DNA of 15,523 nucleotides from QALR01 sp045124015 (GTDB lineage: Bacteria; Bacillota; Clostridia; Oscillospirales; CAG-272). The translations under genes were made by a program, and so were the position numbers. Numbering within the stretch: the first letter of the stretch is position 1; every line of letters begins with the position of its first letter. This document shows positions 1 to 6,850 of the stretch, one piece after another. Under the pieces are notes generated by a model. The model saw nothing but the letters and a program-made list of their open reading frames with translations, did no database searches and was not told where the DNA came from. The stretch covers positions 1-15,523 of the forward strand of contig JBGVLA010000182.1 in assembly GCA_045124015.1 (NCBI GenBank), read 5' to 3'.

Positions 1-2
1 AT

Positions 3-35
3 AGGAGCAAGATTGAAATACACCTTGCTCCTTTT
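3..35 (+). terminator. Probable intrinsic terminator of a gene left of the window
   Basis: AGGAGCAAG (3-11) pairs with CTTGCTCCT (24-32), a 9-bp stem with a 12-nt loop, followed by TTTT. The T run is short and the gene it would serve lies outside the window. The rest of 36-219 shows no convincing gene, promoter or repeat. Confidence 0.5.
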
Positions 36-219
36 CAGTTGCCAACAGTGGGGACTTGTTTCATCACTCTAATGAATAATCATACACCGCCAAAGTGAAT
101 TAGATCAGCGGGAACACAAAAGGTAATTGGGAGTTCCAAAAAAGTGTGGACAACGCTCGTTTTTCGCATATCCAAGTACGATAAAACGGCGAAACGGATC
201 TTGCGCGATCTTCAAGACG

Positions 220-256
220 AAAAAAAGCTCCGAAAGGCTGAGCCTTTCGGAGCTTT
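220..256 (-). terminator. Intrinsic terminator of the LRR lipoprotein gene
   Basis: On the minus strand a 15-bp perfect stem (224-238 with 242-256, core GCTCCGAAAGGC) and a 3-nt loop are followed by a T run that appears as A220-A226 on the plus strand. It begins 12 nt after the stop codon of the LRR gene. Confidence 0.9.
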
Positions 257-267
257 GCACGTCATGA

Positions 268-1053
268 TCAATTTGTGTATGTAATAACAACGTTGGGGCA
301 ACCGTCAAAAATGTTAGCAGCCTGGCTTTCGAAGCGAGCAGGGATGGTAACGGATTTGAGGTTTACGCAATCGGAGAATGCGTATTTGCCGATGGAGGTA
401 ACGGTGGAAGGAATTTCAACAGATTCAAGAGATGTGCAGTTCCAGAATGCCATATCACCGATGGAGGTGAGACCTTCGGGAAGTTCAACGCTCTTCAGCT
501 GTGTGCAACCGGGGAATGCCTTATTTGCGATCTTGGTAACGCCGACAGGAATTTCAACAGATTCCAATTTTGCCTGGAAGGTTACAACGCCCTGACCAAC
601 GCCAACCTGAATGATCGGCAATGTATAAGGAGAACCAACATTATCAACAAAGGAATATTCGGAATCAAACTTCACATTTTCAGTAGCTTCATTGTTTTTC
701 CAACCGCTGACAGCAAGGCCGATAATCTCACCCTTACCGCGAAGAACGTCGCCGTTTTCATCATAACGAGGTTCGCCCTTTTCATCGAGAAGGATATCGC
801 CTTCTGCACGAAGGATCTTGCAGTAGTAATTGTAAGCTACATTGTCGATCATGTCTTCGTCAGCGAATTCGATCTTCTGCTTTCCTGTGGTGGTTGCCTG
901 AGCAGTTGTGGTTTCGGTTGTGGAAACATTGGAATCACCGGTAGTGGTAACAGTGGGAATTTCGCCTGTTGTTGTTTCCGCGGGCTGATTGCAAGCAGTG
1001 AAAAGAAGAGTCGTCATGCCAAGTGCGAGAACGGTAGCAAGTACTTTTTTCAT
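268..1053 (-). CDS. BspA-type leucine-rich-repeat lipoprotein
   Basis: 261-residue predicted surface lipoprotein of unknown partner. The N-terminus (MKK, hydrophobic stretch, then LLFTAC) is a lipoprotein signal peptide with lipidated Cys at residue 21. A Thr-rich linker follows (about residues 26-57), then an uncharacterised middle domain (about 58-150) with an acidic Asp/Glu/Gly-rich stretch. The C-terminus carries about four BspA-type (LRR_5) repeats of roughly 23 residues, of the form LxSVEIPxxVTSIGxxAFxxCxx. Such repeats are known in surface proteins that bind host or other proteins; the ligand here cannot be inferred. The ATG at 1053 was chosen over an upstream TTG because GGAG lies 9 nt before it and the signal peptide starts there. 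The gene has its own promoter and terminator, so it is probably monocistronic. Confidence 0.85.
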   Translation of the reverse strand: MKKVLATVLALGMTTLLFTACNQPAETTTGEIPTVTTTGDSNVSTTETTTAQATTTGKQKIEFADEDMIDNVAYNYYCKILRAEGDILLDEKGEPRYDENGDVLRGKGEIIGLAVSGWKNNEATENVKFDSEYSFVDNVGSPYTLPIIQVGVGQGVVTFQAKLESVEIPVGVTKIANKAFPGCTQLKSVELPEGLTSIGDMAFWNCTSLESVEIPSTVTSIGKYAFSDCVNLKSVTIPARFESQAANIFDGCPNVVITYTN

Positions 1054-1086
1054 AAAATAAAACTCCAATCATAAATAATAAAATAT

Positions 1087-1117
1087 GGTCGGGTTTGCGA
1101 AGGTTACGCAAATGACC
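1087..1117 (-). other. Possible leader hairpin upstream of the LRR lipoprotein gene
   Basis: TTTGCG (1094-1099) pairs with CGCAAA (1107-1112), and outer GGTC (1087-1090) pairs with GACC (1114-1117), with a small internal bulge. It lies in the roughly 125-nt untranslated leader between the predicted promoter and the start codon. GGACGC is repeated directly beside it at 1122-1127 and 1131-1136. The function is unknown. Confidence 0.35.
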
Positions 1118-1173
1118 GATAGGACGCAACGGACGCTTGACGCCATCCGAAAGCAGAATAAAACAAATTACTC

Positions 1174-1201
1174 TTGCATACACTACACTATATCATAAAA
1201 T
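1174..1201 (+). promoter_or_regulatory. Candidate promoter of the ytvI-like operon
   Basis: TTGCAT (1174-1179), 16 nt, then TAAAAT (1196-1201, 5/6). The -35 box is weak. It overlaps the divergent lipoprotein promoter almost completely, so the two would compete for polymerase. A 6-bp hairpin (AACACC 1234-1239 with GGTGTT 1249-1254) lies in the leader between this site and the start codon. Confidence 0.4.
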
Positions 1202-1215
1202 ATCATCATTGTCAA
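1187..1215 (-). promoter_or_regulatory. Sigma-70 type promoter of the LRR lipoprotein gene
   Basis: On the minus strand, TTGACA (1210-1215) is a perfect -35 box. It is separated by exactly 17 nt from TATAGT (1187-1192), a 5/6 -10 box. Transcription would start near 1180, giving a leader of about 125 nt. Confidence 0.8.
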
Positions 1216-1276
1216 GACAAAAAAACAAAGTTTAACACCTTGCGCTTGGGTGTTTTATGATTTTTTGGGAGGATTT

Positions 1277-2383
1277 ATGCGATTTTTTCCCGAAGAGGGG
1301 TATAAACGTTTTTTGTTCATCTTGTTATATACGGCGATCGGCATCGGCGCACTCTTTGCGGTCTTTCGATATTGTATTCCTGCGCTTTTGCCGTTTCTCA
1401 TCGCGTTTCCCATAGCGGCACTTTTGCGCCGTCCGACGCTTGTGATCGCCAAGCACACCAGAATGCCTCGCAGGATCATTGCCGCCCTTCTCGCCATCCT
1501 ATGCGTTTCTCTTTTGCTTTTCGCCATCGGCTTTGCCGTCTGGAAAGGCATTCGTGAGATCGGCGAATTTGCCCGCAGTGTCATGAACGGCGAAAACGCC
1601 CTTCTTGAAAATTTGCAAGCGCTGTTTGCTCGCATGGAGGCGCTCACCGCAAAGCTCCCCTTTTCAGGAGGCGAAAACGCAGAAGCCATGCGCAGTGCCA
1701 TTACGGAAACGATCCTCGATATGGCAAAAAATGCCGCCGCAAGCATCGGAACCAAGCTCCCGGAAGTTGTAGGAAGCTTGGCGTCTGCCATACCGCAGGT
1801 CCTTGTCTTCAGTGTGGTTACGATCCTTTCCTCCGTCTATTTTTGCGCTGATTATGATAGGATCCTCGCTTTTTTTCGCAAGATCCCTCTCGGGAAAGCG
1901 CAAAACGCCTTAGAAAAGCTCAAAAAAGCTACGGGAAAAACGCTTCTCCGCGTATGCCGTTCTTATCTCATTCTCTTTCTTTTCACCTTCGCGGAGCTTT
2001 TTCTCGGATTCGTCATTCTTGGCGAAGGCTATGCGTTTCTGCTTGCGCTTTTGACCGCACTCGTTGATAGCCTGCCCATCTTCGGAACGGGAACCGTTCT
2101 GCTCCCCTTGGCGCTCTACCGATTCTTCATGGGAGATGCTCACACAGCGATCGGTCTTTGTGTTCTTTATGCGATCGTTACCATTCTGCGCCAGATCCTG
2201 GAACCTAAAATTTTGGGTGTCGGCATCGGGATGCACCCGCTTCTCATGCTCATCGCCATGTATACGGGACTCAAGCTTTTCGGCATCCTCGGCATGATCC
2301 TTTTCCCCATCGCCGCCATGATCGCAAAAAGTATTCTGACGGCGCTTCGTCCGCAAAAGGAGGATGTCCATGCATCGTCTTGA
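1277..2383 (+). CDS. YtvI / AI-2E transporter family membrane protein
   Basis: 368-residue polytopic membrane protein of the PF01594 family. Hydrophobic segments fall near residues 12-30, 33-50 and 65-85. A soluble helical stretch (about 90-165) follows, then five or so further segments to the C-terminus. The conserved late part is present: DSLPIFGTGTVLLP, then RQILEPKILGVGIGMHP, then GLKLFGILGM. That pattern resembles sporulation protein YtvI more than the quorum-signal exporter TqsA. Its substrate is not known from the sequence. The ATG at 1277 was chosen because GGGAGGA (1267-1273) sits just before it; an in-frame GTG at 1250 has no comparable site. Its end overlaps the next gene by 14 nt, so the two are co-transcribed and probably translationally coupled. 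Confidence 0.8.
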   Translation: MRFFPEEGYKRFLFILLYTAIGIGALFAVFRYCIPALLPFLIAFPIAALLRRPTLVIAKHTRMPRRIIAALLAILCVSLLLFAIGFAVWKGIREIGEFARSVMNGENALLENLQALFARMEALTAKLPFSGGENAEAMRSAITETILDMAKNAAASIGTKLPEVVGSLASAIPQVLVFSVVTILSSVYFCADYDRILAFFRKIPLGKAQNALEKLKKATGKTLLRVCRSYLILFLFTFAELFLGFVILGEGYAFLLALLTALVDSLPIFGTGTVLLPLALYRFFMGDAHTAIGLCVLYAIVTILRQILEPKILGVGIGMHPLLMLIAMYTGLKLFGILGMILFPIAAMIAKSILTALRPQKEDVHASS

Positions 2384-2987
2384 GCTTTTTCATAACCGCA
2401 AGCTTCGTGTGCATCCCTTTGCCCTATCGGGACTTTTTCTCATTCTGTTCGTCGCCAAGCGCATATACGCCTTTGCAGTGCTTTCCTCGGTCATTTTGCA
2501 TGAGCTGGGGCATCTCATCGCTTCTCTGCTCTATCACAAACGCCCCGAATATATCGAGCTTATGCCGACGGGCATCAGCATCGGGCTCGCGCCCCCATCC
2601 TCTTATATCGAGGAGATCGTCATCGCCACGGCAGGTCCGCTCATGAATCTTCTGTATATTGCCGCCGCGTCTTTTTTTCCGTCTCAGCTTTCGGAAACGA
2701 TTAAGCTCGTTTCTCTTTTGCTTTGCTTTCTGAATCTGCTCCCTCTCGGCGATTTCGACGGCGGACGGATACTTCGCGCCGTCCTTTCTCTTCTTTTGGA
2801 AGAAACAATATCCTTTCGCATTTCGCAATTCATAACAACGATCTGTCTTGCCATCCTTTGGGTGCTTTCGCTGTATATTTTCTTTTATAGCGGTGTCAAT
2901 ATGACGCTTCTCATCTTTTGTGCGTATCTTTTTTCGTATTTAATCCTAAAAAGGTCTTGCCATGACGAAGCGAATATGCTAAAATAA
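2370..2987 (+). CDS. SpoIVFB-like site-2 protease (M50B intramembrane metalloprotease)
   Basis: 205-residue membrane zinc protease. The metal-binding HELGH is at residues 44-48 inside a hydrophobic segment. The second catalytic motif, NLLPLGDFDGGRI (122-134), supplies the third ligand, probably Asp130. Four to six membrane segments are visible. SpoIVFB cleaves pro-sigma-K during sporulation, but that protein is nearer 290 residues with a C-terminal CBS domain, which is missing here; the protein ends at a Lys-Arg-rich tail after the last membrane segment. No spoIVFA-like partner is adjacent. The ATG at 2370 was preferred over the one at 2364 because AAAGGAGG (2356-2363) lies 6 nt before it and directly abuts 2364. 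It is the second gene of the ytvI-like operon. The family call is firm; a sporulation role is inference. Confidence 0.85.
   Translation: MHRLELFHNRKLRVHPFALSGLFLILFVAKRIYAFAVLSSVILHELGHLIASLLYHKRPEYIELMPTGISIGLAPPSSYIEEIVIATAGPLMNLLYIAAASFFPSQLSETIKLVSLLLCFLNLLPLGDFDGGRILRAVLSLLLEETISFRISQFITTICLAILWVLSLYIFFYSGVNMTLLIFCAYLFSYLILKRSCHDEANMLK
2957..2985 (+). promoter_or_regulatory. Promoter of the cyclophilin gene, inside the protease gene
   Basis: TTGCCA (2957-2962, 5/6), a 17-nt spacer ending in TGC, then TAAAAT (2980-2985, 5/6), giving an extended -10 box. It lies wholly within the last codons of the upstream protease gene, so the cyclophilin gene can be expressed independently of the operon before it. 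Confidence 0.7.
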
Positions 2988-3024
2988 TGAGGTAATATCT
3001 TCACAAACGAAAGGATCTTTTCAA

Positions 3025-3507
3025 ATGACAAAAGCAATTATTGAAATGGAAAACGGCGGTTCCATGACCTTGGAGCTTTACCCCGAAACTGCTCCCATCA
3101 CCGTCGAAAACTTCGTAAAGCTCGCAAAGGAAGGCTTCTATAACGGTTTGATCTTCCACCGCGTGATCGCAGGCTTTATGATCCAGGGCGGCGACCCCCA
3201 GGGCACAGGTATGGGCGGTCCCGGCTATCAGATCAAGGGTGAATTTGCCGCAAACGGCGTCAAGAACCCCCTCAAGCATACCCGCGGCGTTATCTCCATG
3301 GCACGCTCCATGATGCCCAACTCCGCAGGCTCTCAGTTCTTCATCATGCATCAGAATGCGCCTCACCTTGACGGTCAGTATGCCGCTTTCGGTAAACTCA
3401 CCGACGGCTTTGACGTTCTCGACCGCATCGCAGGCGTTGCAACCAACTTCAATGACAAGCCCCTCAAGGAACAGAAAATGAAATCTGTTACCATTGTGGA
3501 GGAGTGA
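3025..3507 (+). CDS. Peptidyl-prolyl cis-trans isomerase, cyclophilin type
   Basis: 160-residue single-domain cyclophilin that catalyses cis-trans isomerisation of X-Pro bonds during protein folding. There is no signal peptide, so it is cytoplasmic. Catalytic and binding residues are visible: FHR with Arg46, FMIQGG (51-56), GSQFFI (102-107) and HLDGQYAAFG (114-123). The length is normal for compact bacterial cyclophilins. A weak AAAGGA lies 9-10 nt before the ATG. It has its own promoter in the tail of the upstream gene. The stop codon runs directly into the hairpin array that forms its 3' untranslated region, followed by a strong terminator. Confidence 0.93.
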   Translation: MTKAIIEMENGGSMTLELYPETAPITVENFVKLAKEGFYNGLIFHRVIAGFMIQGGDPQGTGMGGPGYQIKGEFAANGVKNPLKHTRGVISMARSMMPNSAGSQFFIMHQNAPHLDGQYAAFGKLTDGFDVLDRIAGVATNFNDKPLKEQKMKSVTIVEE

Positions 3508-3680
3508 GCTTCGCTCTCACAATGAATTGCAATCTTGCGATTGCATGAATTGAAAGCGTAGCTTTCGTGAATTACCTGCGGTATGAATTGTGCCTTCGGC
3601 ACATTGATTGCAATTCAATTCATGGAGTAAAACGAGAAATCATGGCGTAGCCAATTCATGATGCAATCGCATCAATTCAT
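3506..3680. repeat. Array of short hairpins separated by an ATGAATT heptamer
   Basis: Left half on the plus strand: small perfect inverted repeats alternate with ATGAATT or a one- or two-base variant. The hairpins are GAGC-TTC-GCTC (3506-3516), GCAATC-TTGC-GATTGC (3529-3544), GAAAGC-GTA-GCTTTC (3552-3566), ACC-TGC-GGT (3574-3582) and GTGCC-TTC-GGCAC (3590-3602). Heptamers are at 3522, 3545, 3567 (GTGAATT), 3583 and 3603 (ATTGATT). The right half has the same design in the opposite orientation: AATTCAT at 3617, 3653 and 3674, with TGGC-GTA-GCCA (3643-3653) and GATGC-AATC-GCATC (3660-3673). A 12-bp match joins the halves (3523-3534 with 3606-3617). It lies in the 3' region of the cyclophilin transcript. 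Confidence 0.85.
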
Positions 3681-3694
3681 CGATAAAAATAATC

Positions 3695-3740
3695 AGAGCA
3701 AGAATAAAAGGGGTTTTCTCTTTTATTCTTGCTCTTTTTT
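3695..3740 (+). terminator. Strong intrinsic terminator, probably bidirectional
   Basis: An 18-bp stem with one G-T pair (3695-3712 with 3718-3735) has a 5-nt loop and is followed by T3736-T3740. It ends the cyclophilin transcript. It also lies just beyond the argF stop codon; read on the minus strand, the stem is followed by GATTATTTTTATC, so it may stop the convergent arg transcript as well. Confidence 0.9.
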
Positions 3741-3744
3741 ATGA

Positions 3745-4731
3745 TTACATCAAGGTCGCCGCCATAACAGCTTTGATGGTGTGCATTCTGTTTTCCGCTT
3801 CGTCAAAAACGATGGACTGTGCACTTTCAAAGACTTCGTCCGTTACTTCCATGCTGTCTCTGCCGAATTTTTCGCCCATTTCCTTGCCAACGGTGGTCTT
3901 GAGGTCATGGAATGCGGGCAAGCAGTGCATGAATACCGCCTTTTCTCCTGCGTTTTTCATGACAGCGCTATTTACCTGATAGGGAGAAAGCTCGCGGATG
4001 CGTTCTTCCCAAATCTCCATCGGTTCGCCCATGGAGACCCAAACGTCGGTATAGATCACGTCAGCATTTTTGGTCGCTTCCTCTACGTTTTCAGAAAATT
4101 CGATGACAGCGCCCGTTTCCTTGGCGATCTCCTTGCATTTTGCTACAAGTTCTGCGTCGGGGAAATATTTTTCAGGCGCGCAAGCAACGAAGTGCATACC
4201 CATCTTTGCCGCACCGACCATGAGAGAATTGCCCATATTGTAACGAGCATCGCCCATGTATACGAGCTTGATGCCGCGGAGTTTTCCGAAATGCTCACGA
4301 ATGGTGAGGAAGTCGGCAAGGATCTGCGTGGGGTGGAATTCATTGGTAAGCCCATTCCAAACGGGAACGCCTGCGTATTTCGCAAGATCTTCCACGATGG
4401 TCTGTGCAAATCCACGGTATTCGATGCCGTCAAACATACGTCCAAGCACGCGCGCGGTATCGGCAATGCTTTCTTTTTTGCCGATCTGCGAGCCTGTGGG
4501 ATCGAGATAGGTAACGTGCATACCAAGGTCATGTGCCGCCACTTCAAACGCGCAACGGGTTCTGGTGCTGGTCTTTTCAAAAATGAGCGCGATGTTTTTA
4601 CCGCGGCAATATTCATGCGGGATACCTGCTTTTTTCTTCGCTTTGAGGTCCGCCGCAAGGTCGATCAGCCCTTCGATCTCTGCAGACGTGAAATCAAGGA
4701 GCTTCAAAAAGGATTGATTTTTCAAATTCAT
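3745..4731 (-). CDS. argF: Ornithine carbamoyltransferase
   Basis: 328 residues, normal for the family. It joins carbamoyl phosphate and ornithine to give citrulline. The carbamoyl-phosphate motif STRTR is at 55-59, HPTQ at 133-136, the ornithine-loop segment DVWVSMGE at 229-236 and the catalytic HCLPAFHD at 269-276. The HCLP motif and loop fit an anabolic ornithine enzyme rather than aspartate or putrescine carbamoyltransferase. A catabolic role is unlikely because it is the last gene of a complete biosynthetic operon. It starts 12 nt after argD, with its ribosome binding site (GAGAGG) overlapping the argD stop codon. Its stop is followed by the shared terminator. Confidence 0.97.
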   Translation of the reverse strand: MNLKNQSFLKLLDFTSAEIEGLIDLAADLKAKKKAGIPHEYCRGKNIALIFEKTSTRTRCAFEVAAHDLGMHVTYLDPTGSQIGKKESIADTARVLGRMFDGIEYRGFAQTIVEDLAKYAGVPVWNGLTNEFHPTQILADFLTIREHFGKLRGIKLVYMGDARYNMGNSLMVGAAKMGMHFVACAPEKYFPDAELVAKCKEIAKETGAVIEFSENVEEATKNADVIYTDVWVSMGEPMEIWEERIRELSPYQVNSAVMKNAGEKAVFMHCLPAFHDLKTTVGKEMGEKFGRDSMEVTDEVFESAQSIVFDEAENRMHTIKAVMAATLM

Positions 4732-4743
4732 GGTGGTTTCCTC

Positions 4744-5907
4744 TCATTCCGCGCACGCGGCTTTGATGACCGCGACCGCTTTTTGGAGTTCATGCATCGG
4801 GATATTCAAAGCGGGCAAAAGTCTGACCTTGTGCTTGGCTTTGATGGCAATCACACCGTTTTCACGGCATTTTGCGATCACGTCGGAGGCATCCTTTTCG
4901 GTTTCGATGCCGATCATAAGACCAAGACCCGAAACGCTCTTGATGCCCTTCGCGCCCGAAAGTTCCGTAAAGATATAATTCGATTTTTCGCGCACTTCTG
5001 CGAGAAGCTTCTCGTCGATACGAGAAAGAATGTTGTTTGCCCCTGCCGCGGCGATGGGATTACCGCCGAACGTAGAGCCGTGAGAACCGGGCGTCAGCGT
5101 ATCCTTGACCTTTTCGCCAAGCATACAAGCGCCGATGGGAAGTCCGCCGCCAAGTCCCTTTGCGGTGGATGCAATATCGGGCGTAAAGCCGTAATTCATG
5201 AACGCATAGAGCTCGCCCGTGCGTCCGTTGCCTGTCTGTACCTCGTCGCAAACGAGCAAAATATCGTTTTCTTCTGCGATCTTCTGAAGACCCTTGACAA
5301 ATTCGGGAGAAAGCGCATGAACACCGCCCTCGCCCTGCACGAGCTCGAACATGATCGCCGCGACCTTATATTCTTTTACAAGCGCTTCCACCGATGCGAT
5401 ATCATCGGGCTCGGCATGGACGAAGCCTGCCGTGAGGGGGAGAAAATCCTTGTGGAAGGTATCCTGTCCCGTTGCGGCAAGGGTCGTGATGGTTCTGCCG
5501 TGGAAGCTGTTTTTCAGCGTGATGATGGTATTATATTCACTGCCCTTTTTCTCCGCCGCGTATTTGCGCGCGACCTTGATGGCAGTTTCGTTTGCTTCCG
5601 CGCCCGAGTTCGAGAAGAACACGCGCTTCATACCTGTGCGCTCGCAAAGAGTCTTTGCAAGAAGTGCACAAGGTGCGGAATAGAAAAGATTCGACGTATG
5701 CTGGCATTTTGTGAGCTGTTCTGTTACGGCGGCTACCCACTCGTCATCGGAAACGCCGAAGGTATTGACCGCGATACCCGTACCGAGGTCGATATATTCC
5801 TTGCCGTTTTCATCGTAGACGAGAGAGCCCTTTCCGGAAACGATCTCCAAGGGGAAACGCGCATAGGTACCGGCAACGTATTCCTTATCAATTGATTTGA
5901 TATCCAT
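4744..5907 (-). CDS. argD: Acetylornithine aminotransferase
   Basis: 387-residue class III PLP-dependent aminotransferase. It converts N-acetylglutamate semialdehyde and glutamate to N-acetylornithine. FSNSGAEANE (97-106) binds the cofactor phosphate. The DEVQTGNGRTG block (221-231) contains the conserved Asp, and the Schiff-base Lys is Lys250 in STAKGLGGG. Similar enzymes act on ornithine, GABA or succinylornithine, but position in the arg operon settles the role; side activity on the lysine-pathway succinylated intermediate is possible, as in E. coli. The ATG at 5907 was chosen over an upstream in-frame start because AAGGAGGT (5914-5921) sits 6 nt before it. It begins 13 nt after argB ends. 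Confidence 0.96.
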   Translation of the reverse strand: MDIKSIDKEYVAGTYARFPLEIVSGKGSLVYDENGKEYIDLGTGIAVNTFGVSDDEWVAAVTEQLTKCQHTSNLFYSAPCALLAKTLCERTGMKRVFFSNSGAEANETAIKVARKYAAEKKGSEYNTIITLKNSFHGRTITTLAATGQDTFHKDFLPLTAGFVHAEPDDIASVEALVKEYKVAAIMFELVQGEGGVHALSPEFVKGLQKIAEENDILLVCDEVQTGNGRTGELYAFMNYGFTPDIASTAKGLGGGLPIGACMLGEKVKDTLTPGSHGSTFGGNPIAAAGANNILSRIDEKLLAEVREKSNYIFTELSGAKGIKSVSGLGLMIGIETEKDASDVIAKCRENGVIAIKAKHKVRLLPALNIPMHELQKAVAVIKAACAE

Positions 5908-5920
5908 GGAAAGACCTCCT

Positions 5921-6811
5921 TCAGAGCAGTTCACGACGGCTCTTTTTGTTTTTTACGACCATCGTACCCGCACCCTCGTCGGTAAGGGTTTCAAGAAGAA
6001 CCGCGTGCGGTACACGACCGTCCATGATGGTAACCTTTTTTACGCCGTGCTCGATGGCGTCGATACAGCAAAGGACCTTCGGGATCATACCGCCCGAAAT
6101 AATGCCTTCGCTCATGAGCTTATGCGCTTCGGGAATATCGATGAGCGGAATGAGAGAGCTCGGATCTTCCTTATCACGAAGAATACCCGAAATATCCGTC
6201 ATACTAAGAAGCGATTCCGCGCCGATAGCACCTGCGATCCGCGATGCGGCGGTATCGGCATTTACATTGTATACATTGCCCTGCATATCACATCCGACGG
6301 TGGAAACGACGGGGATATATCCCTTTTCAAGAAGGTCGGTGATGGGTTCGATATTGACCTTTGTGATCCTGCCGACGTAGCCAAGGCGCTCGTCCTTAAC
6401 TTCTGCTTCGATGAGATGGCCGTCGATACCCGAGATACCCATCGCCTTGCCGCCCTTCATTTCAATGAGGTTGACAAGATTTTTGTTGACCTTACCTGCG
6501 AGGACCATCTGTGCGATCTCAACGGTCTCCTTATCCGTTACGCGAAGTCCATCGACGAAAACGGATTTTTTGCCGATCTTACCGAGCATTTCGGTAATTT
6601 CAGGGCCACCGCCGTGAACGAGAACGATCTTTGCGCCGATAAGGGTCAAAAGCACCACGTCTTCCATGACCTGCTGCTTGAGGTCATCGTTGATCATAGC
6701 GTTGCCGCCGTATTTCACGACGACGATCTTATTATAATAGTTCTGAATGTACGGCAACGCCTGCGTGAGAATTTCGGCGCGCTGTGCATTGGTGATTTTG
6801 ATGTTTTCCAT
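5921..6811 (-). CDS. argB: Acetylglutamate kinase
   Basis: 296-residue amino-acid kinase that phosphorylates N-acetylglutamate, the second step of the pathway. The phosphate-binding VVKYGGNAM is at 31-39 (Lys33) and VLVHGGGPEI at 63-72; the late block ISGGMIPK is also present. There is an N-terminal helix of about 25 residues before the first strand. That helix is a mark of the hexameric, arginine-inhibited class, absent from the short E. coli enzyme, and it agrees with use of ArgJ. The ribosome binding site is poor: GGAG lies 15 nt before the ATG and only AAAGAT is close. This may mean low initiation or coupling to argJ, whose stop is 39 nt upstream. Confidence 0.96.
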   Translation of the reverse strand: MENIKITNAQRAEILTQALPYIQNYYNKIVVVKYGGNAMINDDLKQQVMEDVVLLTLIGAKIVLVHGGGPEITEMLGKIGKKSVFVDGLRVTDKETVEIAQMVLAGKVNKNLVNLIEMKGGKAMGISGIDGHLIEAEVKDERLGYVGRITKVNIEPITDLLEKGYIPVVSTVGCDMQGNVYNVNADTAASRIAGAIGAESLLSMTDISGILRDKEDPSSLIPLIDIPEAHKLMSEGIISGGMIPKVLCCIDAIEHGVKKVTIMDGRVPHAVLLETLTDEGAGTMVVKNKKSRRELL

Positions 6812-6850
6812 ATCTTTTTTTGGATACTCCGTGATGTTTGATTTTGAAGA

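Noticed and set aside
71..88. ARG-box-like AATGAATAATCATACACC
   Set aside because: It has a C in the W4 centre and mismatched ends, and no promoter or arginine gene is next to it.
105..308. 67-codon minus-strand open frame near the left edge
   Set aside because: It runs through the LRR gene terminator and overlaps the end of that gene in another frame; no start signal or known motif.
935..1183. 82-codon minus-strand open frame starting at the LRR promoter
   Set aside because: It overlaps the signal peptide region of the LRR gene in another frame and would start at about +1 of the predicted transcript.
3506..3680. CRISPR array
   Set aside because: The repeat unit is only 7 bp, the intervening segments are palindromes of 9-16 bp, and the array inverts midway. 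None of this fits CRISPR.
3781..5895. Very long open frame (704 codons) on the plus strand opposite argF and argD
   Set aside because: It is antisense to two clearly identified enzymes, its protein looks like none I know, and it has no ribosome binding site. It reflects codon bias of the true genes.
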